Assembly (NCBI RefSeq): GCF_000209655.1
Contig: NC_015458.1
Location: 248,001 to 312,000 of the forward strand
Direction: 5' to 3'
DNA from: Pusillimonas sp. T7-7
GTDB lineage: Bacteria > Pseudomonadota > Gammaproteobacteria > Burkholderiales > Burkholderiaceae_B
DNA: 64,000 nt
Shown: one piece after another, positions 29,360 through 37,939 of the stretch
Numbering within the stretch: position 1 is the first letter of the stretch
How the letters are laid out: the number at the start of each line of letters is the position of its first letter
The notes under the pieces: generated by a model
What the model was told of the DNA's origin: nothing
Databases searched by the model: none
What the model saw: the letters and a program-made list of their open reading frames with translations, nothing else
Program-made: the position numbers and the translations under genes

Positions 29360-31324
29360 ATGCAACGCTTATTGACATTAATGCTTGTCGTGTTGGCGGG
29401 CCTGCTGCCGGCGGCGGCCCACGCCTGGTGGCAGCCTGACTGGAATTACCGCAAGCAAATTTCGATCGACACGACGGCCGAAGGCGCTGCGATCGCCGAG
29501 AACGTGGGCCGCACGCCCATGCTGGTGCGCCTGCACACCGGCAACTTCGCTTTTGACGGCGTCAACGACAACGGGTCGGATATTCGTTTCGTGACAGCCG
29601 ACGACACCATGGTGCTCAATCACCAGATCGAATCGTTCGATCCCCTGATGGGCATGGCGCTGATCTGGGTGGACATCCCCGATATCGTGGCCAGCCAGCG
29701 CCAGGACATCTGGATGTACTACGGCAACGAAGCGGCGCCCGCCACGGGCAACGGCCAGTTGACCTTCGATCCGAATTACACGGTGCTGTATCACTTTGAT
29801 GGCGCCGCTGGCGCGCCGCCACGTGACACCACGGCTTATAGCAACCATGCGCAGACCCCGATTACGGCAGTGGTCGATGGCGTGGTGGGCAAGGCCGCTC
29901 AGTTCTCCGGCGTGGAGTCGCCTTTGATGCTGCCGTCCAGCCCGTCGCTGGCGCAGTCGGCCGCCGCCGCCTTTACATTCAGCGCCTGGGTGCGGGCTGA
30001 CCAGCCTGCCGGCCAGCAACTGCTGTATGCGCGACGCGACGCGGGCAATGCCTTGCTGATCGGTCTGGATCAAGGCGTGCCGTTCGTGGAAGTCAACGGC
30101 CAGCGCAGCCAGCCCGGCCAGCCGGTCTCGCCCGGCGCCTGGCAGCATGTCGCGGTAACGGCCGATGGCAGCCAGGTCGTGTTGTATGTGCAGGGCCGTG
30201 CGACCGCCTCGCTGGCGACCAGTCTGCCCCCCTTGAGCACAGTGGCCGCGATCGGCGGTGATGTTCCCGGTTATGTGCCGGCCGCCCCAGTGGTCGAGGC
30301 CGCGCCGTCCGAGGACGGGGCTGCAGCCGAAGTCGATACGGGCGCTGAAGCGCCGGTGGCCGATACCGCCGCCGCGCCTGTGGTCGCCGCATCGCCCTTT
30401 ACGCCTTTTGTCGGCGCGATCGACGAATTGCGTGTCTCCAAGGTGGCCCGTCCGGCAGCGCTGATCTTTGCCGACGCCATGGCGCAAGGCTCCGAATCGC
30501 GTCTGGTGGTCTACGGCGTGGATGAAGAACAGTCAGGTTTCGGTTTTGGCGCGCTGGGTTTCTTGTTCAGCGCCGTACCGTTGGATGCGTGGATTATCTT
30601 GGCCGTGCTGGCGTTCATGATGGTGCAGTCATGGATCATCATGGCCCGCAAGAGCCGCAACGCCGCCCGTTTGAACCAAGCCAACGGCCGGTTCCGCGAG
30701 GCCTTCTCCAAAGTGGGGCAGCGCCTTGAACTGCTGGCCGACGATAAGAACCTGGCGTCCAGCTTGAAGGATTCGTCCTTGTGGCGGCTGTATCAGGTGG
30801 CCATCAACGAAATCCGCACCCGCCGCGCCCAAGGCGTCGATACCAGCATGGTGTCGGTGGCGACCATTGAATCGATCCGCGCCTCGATGGACGCGGTGCG
30901 CACCCGCGAGAACCAGCAGCTTGGCGCCAAGTTGGGCATCTTGTCCAACGCGATTGCCGGCGGCCCCTACATCGGGCTGCTGGGCACGGTGCTGGGGATC
31001 ATGGTGGTGTTCCTGGGCACCGCCATGGCCGGTGACGTCAACATCAACGCGATTGCTCCCGGTATGGCCGCCGCGCTGCTGGCCACCGCAGCCGGTCTTT
31101 TTGTGGCCATTCCCGCACTGTTTGGCTACAACCGCATCATTTCGCGCAATAAGGAAATCAGCGCGGACATGCGTGTGTTCGTCGACGAGTTCGTGACCCG
31201 CCTGGCCGAGGTGAGCGGTGCGGGCAATGAAGGCGCCGCTAAATCCAAATCGGGCAAGAAGGCCGCGCCCGCCCCGAGTGTCGATAGCGATCTGTCGCAG
31301 GCCCCAGTGGCCGGTACGGCGTAA
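29360..31324 (+). CDS. exbB: ExbB-type proton channel fused to DUF2341/LamG-like periplasmic domain (654 aa)
   Basis: Residues 1-22 are a signal peptide. About 23-130 is a DUF2341 domain (WWQPDWNYRKQISID, DIPDIVASQRQDIWMYYGN), and about 135-375 a concanavalin/LamG-like domain (AFTFSAWVRADQPAGQQLLYAR, GAWQHVAVTADGSQVVLYV) with an Ala/Glu/Pro-rich insertion. A transmembrane helix near 410-430 leads into the MotA/TolQ/ExbB domain, with GGPYIGLLGTVLGIMVVF (about 533-550) and the second helix pair LLATAAGLFVAIPALFGYN. With ExbD and the TonB-like protein it should convert proton-motive force into work at the outer membrane. The large outside domain may bind cell wall, glycan or the exported protein. 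Confidence 0.92.
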   Translation: MQRLLTLMLVVLAGLLPAAAHAWWQPDWNYRKQISIDTTAEGAAIAENVGRTPMLVRLHTGNFAFDGVNDNGSDIRFVTADDTMVLNHQIESFDPLMGMALIWVDIPDIVASQRQDIWMYYGNEAAPATGNGQLTFDPNYTVLYHFDGAAGAPPRDTTAYSNHAQTPITAVVDGVVGKAAQFSGVESPLMLPSSPSLAQSAAAAFTFSAWVRADQPAGQQLLYARRDAGNALLIGLDQGVPFVEVNGQRSQPGQPVSPGAWQHVAVTADGSQVVLYVQGRATASLATSLPPLSTVAAIGGDVPGYVPAAPVVEAAPSEDGAAAEVDTGAEAPVADTAAAPVVAASPFTPFVGAIDELRVSKVARPAALIFADAMAQGSESRLVVYGVDEEQSGFGFGALGFLFSAVPLDAWIILAVLAFMMVQSWIIMARKSRNAARLNQANGRFREAFSKVGQRLELLADDKNLASSLKDSSLWRLYQVAINEIRTRRAQGVDTSMVSVATIESIRASMDAVRTRENQQLGAKLGILSNAIAGGPYIGLLGTVLGIMVVFLGTAMAGDVNINAIAPGMAAALLATAAGLFVAIPALFGYNRIISRNKEISADMRVFVDEFVTRLAEVSGAGNEGAAKSKSGKKAAPAPSVDSDLSQAPVAGTA

Positions 31325-31336
31325 GGAGAAACAACC

Positions 31337-31756
31337 ATGGCTTCCCTAGCTTCCCGCGATGAAGACGATGACGACGCCGCCGTTGATGGCATCAATATCA
31401 CGCCGCTGGTCGATGTGCTGATGGTGGTGCTGGTCATGTTCATCCTGACGGCCACCGCGCAGGTGTCTGGCATACAGGTGAACCTGCCCAAGGCCAGTTC
31501 CACCGTGTCGCTGGTCCAGCCCAAAACCAAGGCCATTTCCATCAACGAGGCCGGGCAGGTGTTTCTGGATGCGTATCCGGTCACGCTGCCCGAACTGGAG
31601 GACCGCTTGCGCACCGAAAAAGCGCTCAACCCGGAGTTTCCGGTCATTGTGCGGGGCGATGCGACTGTGCAGTACCAGAAAGTGGTGGAAGTGCTCGATC
31701 TGATGCGTCGCCTGGAGCTGTCTCAGGTGGGCCTGGTCACCGGCAAACCGAATTAA
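31337..31756 (+). CDS. exbD: ExbD/TolR family protein (139 aa)
   Basis: A single transmembrane segment at about 22-42 begins with the conserved Asp (GINITPLVDVLMVVLVMFILTA), the proton-pathway residue of ExbD. The periplasmic part (43-139) has the family pattern VNLPKAS, ISINEAGQVFLD and PVIVRGDATVQYQKVVEVLDLMRRLELSQVGLVT. It lies 12 bases after the exbB-like gene with a GGAG site and forms the stator complex with it. Confidence 0.95.
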   Translation: MASLASRDEDDDDAAVDGINITPLVDVLMVVLVMFILTATAQVSGIQVNLPKASSTVSLVQPKTKAISINEAGQVFLDAYPVTLPELEDRLRTEKALNPEFPVIVRGDATVQYQKVVEVLDLMRRLELSQVGLVTGKPN

Positions 31757-31777
31757 ACCTTGACGTTGAAGAATCAC

Positions 31778-32584
31778 ATGTCGTCTAACACTCCCCAACC
31801 GCCAGAGTCGAACAAGCCGCAACGCGACGCTGGCCGGGACGATGCACCCGATCAGGGTCAGGCGCCCAGCCCTTGGCAGGCGGCTTCCGCGCCGTCGCGC
31901 CGCCAGTCGCTGGTCAAGGCAGGTATATGGGTGGCCGGGCTGACGGTTGTGGCGCTGCTGGGCTGGTTTATATACCAGTGGGCCAACGATATGGCGGGCA
32001 TCAAGCGCGAAGCGCCCAAGCTGGCCACCATCATTCCGCTGCCTCCGCCGCCGCCTCCACCGCCCGAGCCTGAAAAGCCGCCCGAGCCCGAGGAACCCAA
32101 GGAAGAAGAGGTGGTCGAGCCTGAACCCGAGCCCGAACCCACGCCGATTGAAGAGCCCCAGCCCGAGGAAGAAGCGCCGCCGTCACCGTCCGACGACCTG
32201 GCCGACCCCATGCAGATCGATGGCGAGGCGCAAGCCGGCAGCGATGCCTTCAACATCGGCGCGGGCAGCGGTGGCGGCATGTCTGGCGGCGGAGGCGGGC
32301 GAGCTGGCAACGCCACCTACAGCCAGTACCTGGCCTACGTGTTCCAGCGCATTTTGCGCGACGACGAGCGTACGCGCAATCTGGTGTTTCGCCTGAATGC
32401 GGACATTTGGCTCACGGCAAGCGGCCAGATCACGCAGGTCAAGCTGACCAAATCGAGCGGCGATGCCGAGATCGACGAACTGGTGGTGGCGGCGCTGCGC
32501 GCGGTCGGTCAGCTCGACGAGCGCCCGCCCGGATCGCTCAGTATGCCCATTAGCGTGGCCTTCCAGGGCCGGCGCCCCAATTAA
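31778..32584 (+). CDS. TonB-like energy transducer (268 aa)
   Basis: The topology is that of TonB: a cytoplasmic N-terminus (about 1-46), one transmembrane helix (VAGLTVVALLGWFIYQW, about 49-65), a long Pro/Glu-rich periplasmic arm (PPPPPPPPEPEKPPEPEEP and repeats, about 90-135), a Gly-rich hinge (GAGSGGGMSGGGGG) and a C-terminal TonB_C-like domain (about 180-268). ATG 31778 is preferred to an upstream TTG. No TonB-dependent receptor barrel is encoded nearby, so its partner could be the STN proteins or TpsB. It follows exbD by 21 bases. Confidence 0.88.
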   Translation: MSSNTPQPPESNKPQRDAGRDDAPDQGQAPSPWQAASAPSRRQSLVKAGIWVAGLTVVALLGWFIYQWANDMAGIKREAPKLATIIPLPPPPPPPPEPEKPPEPEEPKEEEVVEPEPEPEPTPIEEPQPEEEAPPSPSDDLADPMQIDGEAQAGSDAFNIGAGSGGGMSGGGGGRAGNATYSQYLAYVFQRILRDDERTRNLVFRLNADIWLTASGQITQVKLTKSSGDAEIDELVVAALRAVGQLDERPPGSLSMPISVAFQGRRPN

Positions 32585-32680
32585 CCCGCGGACCGTCATT
32601 CTTATGAACGCCCGATCCGTCACCCCATTAACAGTAGACCGCTACTACATATCCATTTGCGAGCAGGAGCAGTTTCAATC

Positions 32681-34405
32681 ATGAATCAGCAACCCACCTT
32701 GACGTTTCGCCCCAGCCGGTTGACCGCCGCGCTCGCGTTGACGTTGGCGTTTGCGGCCGCACCGGTCGCGGCGCAATCGACGGCGCCCACCGATAACGCC
32801 ACCATCAACCTGATCCGCCTGCTGGTCGAGCAAGGCGTGCTCAAGCAGGACCAGGCCGATGCGCTGGTCAAGCAGGCCGCCGCCGAAGCGGCGCAGGTCA
32901 AGACCGCGCAGGCCTCAGGCGGCGCGGCTCTGGCCCAGCCGGGAGACGTGCGCGTGCCCTATATCCCCGAGACCGTGCGCGATGAGATTCGCGACGAGGT
33001 CAAAACCGAAGTGATGGCGCAGGCCAAGGCCGAGAACTGGGCCCAGCCCAACACCTTCCCCGATTGGGTATCGCGCATCACCGTCGAAGGCGACGTGCGG
33101 GTGCGCGGCGAGTCGCGCATGTTCAATAGCAACAATAGCAACGAGATCATCGACTTTGCCGAGATGAACGCCACCGGTCCGTATGATGTCAACGCGAACT
33201 CGGTCAATAATCCCGGCTATCCGCCCATGCTCAACACACGCCGCGACCGGCGCAACCTGGCTCGTGTGCGGGCGCGCATCGGCATACGCGCCGATATATC
33301 CGAGCAATGGACGGCCGGCGTACGCTTGGCCACAGGCAGCGACGACAGCCCGGTGTCCACCACCCAGACATTGGGCGGTGGCATGGGTAAAAAAGATATC
33401 TGGCTGGATCAAGCCTACCTGACCTATCGTCCCACCGCGTGGGCGACGCTCACGGGCGGGCGCATTGGCAACCCCTTCATGTCCACCGACATGCTGTATT
33501 CGAACGACTTGAATTTCGATGGGGCGGCGGCGATCTTCAAACACCCATTGGCCGGCCGTGATGTGACCCTGTTCGGTACTTTGGGCGGCTTTGCCACCGA
33601 GTACGCCAATGGCCCATGGTCTTCATCGAATGACTGGACCGAAGGCGAAAGCGAAAACAAATGGCTGCTGGGCGGGCAGGTTGGCGCCGAGTGGAAGATC
33701 GACGCCAAGAACACCTTGACCGGTGCGTTGGCCTATTACCATTTCGACAATATCGCCGGTCAGCGCTCAAGTGCGTGTTCGCCATGGGCTTTTGGCGAAG
33801 GGTGCGATACCGACTGGTCGCGTCCGGCGTTCATGCAAAAGGGCAATACGCTTTTCCTGCTGCGCAATATCCAGGAGAATCCGGAGCTGGCTCCGGGTAC
33901 AACGCCTCAGGAGCAGTATGTTGGCCTGGCCTCGGAATTCAATCTGCTTGACCTCAATCTGCGCTGGGATACGCGCGTGATGAATGGACTGGGCCTGCGC
34001 CTTAGCGGCAACTACGTGCGTAACCTCGCCTACGACGAGGACAAGATGTGGAGCCGTTCCGAAGGATGGATCGCCAACAACTTCAACGAAGACGGCAACT
34101 TCGAAAGCGGCGGCAACGCCTGGATGGTCCACGCCGCGCTGGGCAACAACTTCGACGTGCGCGACAAGGGCGACTGGCAGGTGTTTGCGGGCTACAAGTA
34201 CATACAGCCCGATGCCATGCCCGACGGCTACAACGACTCGACCTTCCATCTGGGCGGCACCAACGCCAAGGGCTATTACCTGGGTGGCAGCTACGCGTTC
34301 GACAAGAACGTATACGGCTCGCTGCGCTACATCAGCTCCAGCGAAATTTATGGCGCGCCCTTGTCAATCGACATTGTGCAGGTCGAGGTCAACGCGCGGT
34401 TCTAA
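32681..34405 (+). CDS. Outer-membrane porin-like protein (574 aa)
   Basis: A signal peptide (about 1-32, ending APVAAQ) is followed by a short helix (LIRLLVEQGVLKQDQADALVKQAAAEA), then by a long beta-rich domain with aromatic girdle residues and a C-terminal Phe (VEVNARF). This is the layout of the putative-porin family with an N-terminal coiled helix. The motif RVRGESRMFN starts the barrel. It has GGAG ahead of ATG 32681. As the last gene of the tpsB-exbBD operon, it may supply phosphate compounds or other solutes under starvation, or assist the exoprotein; which is unknown. Confidence 0.82.
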   Translation: MNQQPTLTFRPSRLTAALALTLAFAAAPVAAQSTAPTDNATINLIRLLVEQGVLKQDQADALVKQAAAEAAQVKTAQASGGAALAQPGDVRVPYIPETVRDEIRDEVKTEVMAQAKAENWAQPNTFPDWVSRITVEGDVRVRGESRMFNSNNSNEIIDFAEMNATGPYDVNANSVNNPGYPPMLNTRRDRRNLARVRARIGIRADISEQWTAGVRLATGSDDSPVSTTQTLGGGMGKKDIWLDQAYLTYRPTAWATLTGGRIGNPFMSTDMLYSNDLNFDGAAAIFKHPLAGRDVTLFGTLGGFATEYANGPWSSSNDWTEGESENKWLLGGQVGAEWKIDAKNTLTGALAYYHFDNIAGQRSSACSPWAFGEGCDTDWSRPAFMQKGNTLFLLRNIQENPELAPGTTPQEQYVGLASEFNLLDLNLRWDTRVMNGLGLRLSGNYVRNLAYDEDKMWSRSEGWIANNFNEDGNFESGGNAWMVHAALGNNFDVRDKGDWQVFAGYKYIQPDAMPDGYNDSTFHLGGTNAKGYYLGGSYAFDKNVYGSLRYISSSEIYGAPLSIDIVQVEVNARF

Positions 34406-34486
34406 CCGGCTGGGCCGGGCGGTGGCCGTGGCGCTTGCGCGTCACGGGCCTGTCATGCGCCCGGCCTATCATCGGCGCGTGCACGT

Positions 34487-34537
34487 GTGAAATTTTTGTG
34501 ACATCAGGTGGGGTCGGCTTGTCTTATTCGTCTATAC
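34487..34537 (+). promoter_or_regulatory. Candidate promoter of the second accessory operon
   Basis: GTGAAAT-TTTT-GTGACAT (34487-34504; on the minus strand ATGTCAC-AAAA-ATTTCAC, a Pho box) is followed after 24 bases by CGTCTATAC (34529-34537). Motif, gap and -10 match the element at 27454-27506. It lies 55 bases before the gene at 34592. Confidence 0.45.
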
Positions 34538-34591
34538 GGTAAAGGGCAGCGCCACATCCTTGCCATGATTTATCCGTAGGAAGCAGACATT

Positions 34592-35347
34592 GTGATCATT
34601 TTCGATAACACCAAAAAGCCCGCCATGCTAGTCCGTGTGTGGCGAGGCCTGTGGCGCCGATCCTCGCGGCAAACAGCCGATGCCTTTTCGCTGGCGCGTA
34701 TGGGCGCCATGGGCGTGACGCTGGCGCTGGCGGTTCCCAATCTTGTTCTGGCGCAAAACCAGAGCATGGAAGAGCGGCTGCGTACCCAACTGCGCAGCAC
34801 CACTCAGCAGTTGCAGTCGCTGCAAAGCCAGCAGGCGCAGGTCAATGCCGCCAAGACCGCCGCTGAAGCGCAGCGCGACGCCGCGCAAAAAGAGGTCGAG
34901 CAGCTACGCGATCAATTGGCCAAGGCTCAAGGGCAGGCCACCAAGCTGGCCAAGCAGCAGGACGCGATCGAGCAGGGCGCCCGCGAGCAAGTGGCGGCCA
35001 GCTACGCGCAGCGCGATCAATTCAAGAACGCCTACGACGAGCTGATCACGATCGCGCGCGCCACCGAAGCCAATCGCGCCACATTGCAGACGTCGCTGGC
35101 CCAGCGCGAGGCGGAGCTGACGCTGTGCTCGACCAAAAACCGTGAGCTCTACGACGCGGGCAAGGAAATCCTGGCCGCCTATGAAAGCTTCAGCACCGGC
35201 GACATGCTCAAGATCCGCCAGCCTTTTGCCGGCGGCGCCCGGGTCAAGTTCGAGGAACAGGCCCAGTTATACGGCGACAAGCTCTATAGCGGCCAGTTCG
35301 ATGCGCGTCAGGCCGCGCCTGCGGCATCCAATGGCAGCGCCTCCTGA
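34592..35347 (+). CDS. Coiled-coil envelope protein (251 aa)
   Basis: A basic N-terminus and a hydrophobic segment (about 40-54, MGVTLALAVPNLVLA) form a signal peptide or anchor. Residues 57-165 are a long heptad-rich coiled coil (TQQLQSLQSQQAQVNAAKTAA, EVEQLRDQLAKAQGQATKLAKQQ). The C-terminal ~80 residues are globular, with one Cys (LTLCSTKNRELYDAG). GTG 34592 is used, with GGAAG about 10 bases upstream. A periplasmic scaffold role is likely. It heads a run of closely spaced genes to 38683. Confidence 0.7.
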   Translation: MIIFDNTKKPAMLVRVWRGLWRRSSRQTADAFSLARMGAMGVTLALAVPNLVLAQNQSMEERLRTQLRSTTQQLQSLQSQQAQVNAAKTAAEAQRDAAQKEVEQLRDQLAKAQGQATKLAKQQDAIEQGAREQVAASYAQRDQFKNAYDELITIARATEANRATLQTSLAQREAELTLCSTKNRELYDAGKEILAAYESFSTGDMLKIRQPFAGGARVKFEEQAQLYGDKLYSGQFDARQAAPAASNGSAS

Positions 35348-35406
35348 GCGCCGGCATCTAACGAAGCTTGGCCGCTCATTTCAGATTTTTAAAGGACACA
35401 CCTCTT

Positions 35407-35949
35407 ATGACTACCCCAGCACTCATCGAATCGGTCAGCATTGAACGCCTGACCGAGCTGCTGCAAAACGCGGGCTATCGCGTGACCGCCTCGGAACAAA
35501 ACGGCCAGACCCAACTGCTGAGCGCTTCGCAAGGCATGGGATTTGCCGTGCGCGCGGGCAACCCGGCCGCTTTGGCCGACCACTTTGTCGATTACACCTT
35601 GAGCTGCGCGCTGCGGGTGCAGGGCGAGTTGCCCGACGATCTGGTGCCGCAGTGGAACGTGACCAAGCGCTTTGCGCGCCTGACCCGTCAGGGCGACTTT
35701 CTGGTACTGGAAATGGATGTGGTCGCCGCCGGCGGCGTGTCCGACACTTATCTGCGTGCCACGACCGAGCTGTGGGACCGCTTGCTGCAAGAGTTTCTCA
35801 TGTATTTGCGCACGTTTGCCAGCCAGGCTGCTGGCGCGGCGGCCAGTGCGGTCTCTGCCGAGGGCGCTGGCCTGGCCGAGCCGGTGGCGGCGGTGGACAC
35901 ACCGGCCGAAGGGGTTGAACAAGCCAACGACGCAGAGCAAACGGTTTAA
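35407..35949 (+). CDS. YbjN-like protein (180 aa)
   Basis: Residues about 1-135 fit the YbjN/T3SS-chaperone-like fold: SIERLTELLQNAGYRVTASEQ, then LSASQGMGFAVRAGNP, then VTKRFARLTRQGDFLVLEMDVV. The last 45 residues are an Ala/Glu-rich tail. The frame is open upstream, but the AAAGGACACACC before ATG 35407 fixes the start. YbjN folds resemble secretion chaperones, so a cytoplasmic chaperone for the very long TpsA precursors is an attractive, untested idea. Cotranscribed with the parvulin gene 12 bases downstream. Confidence 0.7.
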   Translation: MTTPALIESVSIERLTELLQNAGYRVTASEQNGQTQLLSASQGMGFAVRAGNPAALADHFVDYTLSCALRVQGELPDDLVPQWNVTKRFARLTRQGDFLVLEMDVVAAGGVSDTYLRATTELWDRLLQEFLMYLRTFASQAAGAAASAVSAEGAGLAEPVAAVDTPAEGVEQANDAEQTV

Positions 35950-35961
35950 GGACGGTCCACC

Positions 35962-36984
35962 ATGAAGTTAAGTCGAACGCATGTGGCGATGGTTCTGGGT
36001 GCGGGCGCCGTTATTGGCGCAGGCTGGCTGATCGCGAGCCCTTCGTCGCAACAGGCGGCGCCGCTTTCCAGCGCGCAAGCGGCCATTACCGAAACCGGGC
36101 AACCCGCTTCGGCCGTCGCGACGCCGCCCGCAGCGTCCGCAGCCGTGGCTTCGGCCATGCACGCGCCCGCCGTGGCCCGTTTGGGCAACGTGGCGGTCAG
36201 GCAGGACGAAATGGAGCAACTGCTGCGCAGCTTGCCCCCCGCCACGCGCGACCAATTGAAAGAGGATCGTCCTGCGCTGGACCAGTGGCTGCGAGCCCGC
36301 TTGGCCGAAGAGGCGTTGTTGGCCCAGGCCGTGGCGCAAGGCTGGAAGGAGCGCCCCGAGATCAAGCAGCTCACGGATGCCGCCGAGCGGCAGGTGGTGC
36401 TGCAAACCTATTTGGAGTCGGTCAGCCAGGTGCCGGCCGCCTACCCATCGCAAGAAGAGCTGCAAGCCGCTTATGAGGCCAACAAGGCCCAGTTCACCAC
36501 GCCGGCGCAGTATCGGGTCAGCCAGATATTCCTGGTCGCGCCTTATCAGGATGCTGAGGCCGTGGCCAAGATGCGCAAGCAGGCTGGCGAACTGGTCAAA
36601 AAAGCGCGCGCCGACAAGGCCGATTTCGCGGCACTGGTCAAGGAGCACTCGCAGGACGAAGCCACGGCCGCACGCGGCGGCGACACGGGTTGGGCGCCGC
36701 TGCAGCAACTGGTACCAGAAATACGGACCTCGGTGGCCGCACTGGATAAAGGCGCGGTGTCCGAGCCCATCCAGTCGCAGGCGGGCTTTCATATTCTGAA
36801 GCTGGTCGATCAGCGCGCGCCCGTTACGCCGGAGCTGGCACAGGTGCAAGAACAATTGCGCGAAGCGCTGCGCCGCCAGCGAAAAAGCACCGTAGCCAAA
36901 GCGTATCTCGAAGGTCTGGTCGATGCCGGCACCTTGAGCATCGATGGCGCCACGCTGAATGCTGCTTTCGACGCAGTACCGTAA
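35962..36984 (+). CDS. PpiC/parvulin-type periplasmic peptidyl-prolyl isomerase (340 aa)
   Basis: A hydrophobic signal or anchor (about 10-27, VAMVLGAGAVIGAGWLIA) is followed by an Ala-rich linker, a SurA-like helical chaperone region (about 70-170) and a parvulin domain (about 175-272: QYRVSQIFLVAP, FAALVKEHSQDEATAARGGDTGW, GAVSEPIQSQAGFHILKLVD). It probably keeps exported proteins, such as TpsA or TpsB, foldable in the periplasm. A PpiC-type gene stands in the equivalent P. aeruginosa region. Ribosome-binding sequence is modest. Confidence 0.9.
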   Translation: MKLSRTHVAMVLGAGAVIGAGWLIASPSSQQAAPLSSAQAAITETGQPASAVATPPAASAAVASAMHAPAVARLGNVAVRQDEMEQLLRSLPPATRDQLKEDRPALDQWLRARLAEEALLAQAVAQGWKERPEIKQLTDAAERQVVLQTYLESVSQVPAAYPSQEELQAAYEANKAQFTTPAQYRVSQIFLVAPYQDAEAVAKMRKQAGELVKKARADKADFAALVKEHSQDEATAARGGDTGWAPLQQLVPEIRTSVAALDKGAVSEPIQSQAGFHILKLVDQRAPVTPELAQVQEQLREALRRQRKSTVAKAYLEGLVDAGTLSIDGATLNAAFDAVP

Positions 36985-36990
36985 GCCGTG

Positions 36991-37401
36991 ATGAACGAGC
37001 AGGACAGGGGCAAGGTGCTGCGCGGTTGTCTGGACAAGCGCATGCTCGCCACATTGGGCACGGCTTATCCGGCGCAGGGCCGCCAATACACGCACCTGAC
37101 GCCGCGTATCGTGGCGGCGCTCGGCGAAATCCAGTCGCTCAGCCAGATTGAGTTGCCGCTGCTGCCCACCGAGGACCTCGGGACGCTGGATCGCACCGAT
37201 GTCACGGCTTTGTACCGGATGCTGCGCACCGTGTATTTGGCAGAGTTGGTTTTTGGGGATGCGTGCCGTGCACGGGATTGGCTGTGTGCTCCCAAGCGGC
37301 GGCTGCGCGGCAGGGTGCCGCTGCTGATTGCCGGGCATTTGGAACACGCGCATCGATTGGAGCATTGGTTGATGGAGATCGACGAAGGATGTCGCCTGTA
37401 A
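36991..37401 (+). CDS. MbcA/ParS/Xre-type antitoxin-like protein (136 aa)
   Basis: The C-terminal 55 residues match the DUF2384 toxin-binding domain: AELVFGDACRARDWLCAP, then LRGRVPLLIAGHLEHAHRLEHWLMEIDEG, with the family's fGd..A..WL..P and G.vPl...g....v...L..ie.G pattern. The N-terminal part is helical. The next gene encodes a RES-domain protein and overlaps the stop (TAATG), the usual order of Xre/RES pairs. GTG 36988 is an alternative start. Being inside an envelope/secretion operon is unusual for such a pair. Confidence 0.75.
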   Translation: MNEQDRGKVLRGCLDKRMLATLGTAYPAQGRQYTHLTPRIVAALGEIQSLSQIELPLLPTEDLGTLDRTDVTALYRMLRTVYLAELVFGDACRARDWLCAPKRRLRGRVPLLIAGHLEHAHRLEHWLMEIDEGCRL

Positions 37402-37901
37402 TGACCCTTTGGCGTTTGTGCAATGGCACGCAGTTTTGGGACAACCACAATGCCGGTGGGCGTTGGTACCCGCCCGGACGTGGCGTGATTGCGCTGGATC
37501 CCACGCCGGCCGCGGCCCTGTGCGCCGCCTTGGCGTTTGCCGAAGTCGCGCATCCGCGTCTTTTGCCCAGCGGCTATCGATTGCATCAGCTTGAGGTACC
37601 TCAGGAGGCGACATTGCCTGTGCAAGCGCCACGCCGCTGGCACAGTGACCTGCAATTGACGCGCGCGCTTGGCCAGGATTGGCTCGATACGGGAAAGTCC
37701 CTGTTGCTTTGCGTGCCCACAGTGCATGGCGGCTATCAATACTTGTTGAATACCCGTCACCCTGATGCGCAAAAATGCCGACTGCAGGCCAGTTTTTCCT
37801 ACCCGTTTGGCCAGAGCGTGGCGCAGGTGCAATCTCTATTGAGCGAGGACGCTGAATGGCTGGCGGTGCTGGAGGCCAATGAAGTCCAGGCGCCGGCTTG
37901 A
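37401..37901 (+). CDS. RES-domain toxin-like protein (166 aa)
   Basis: RES toxins degrade NAD+. The protein has the family frame: LWRLCNGTQFWD, GGRWYPPGRGVIALDPTPAAALCAALAF (about 22-49), GYRLHQLEVPQ, LTRALGQDWLDTGKSLLLCVPTVHGGYQYLLNTRHPDAQ (about 94-132). From memory of the family, the Tyr after the RW motif (usually VYLA) and the Glu of ALLE are conserved catalytic residues; here they read VIAL and ALCAA, so activity may be reduced or lost. It is coupled to the antitoxin-like gene by a 1-base overlap and ends 38 bases before the protease start. Confidence 0.75.
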   Translation: MTLWRLCNGTQFWDNHNAGGRWYPPGRGVIALDPTPAAALCAALAFAEVAHPRLLPSGYRLHQLEVPQEATLPVQAPRRWHSDLQLTRALGQDWLDTGKSLLLCVPTVHGGYQYLLNTRHPDAQKCRLQASFSYPFGQSVAQVQSLLSEDAEWLAVLEANEVQAPA

Positions 37902-37939
37902 GCCGCCAGGACGGGTTTGAGCGCCATGGGAGAGCGAAC

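Noticed and set aside
29378..30487. 369-codon minus-strand open frame opposite exbB
   Set aside because: The sense strand has signal peptide, DUF2341 and ExbB motifs; the antisense has none.
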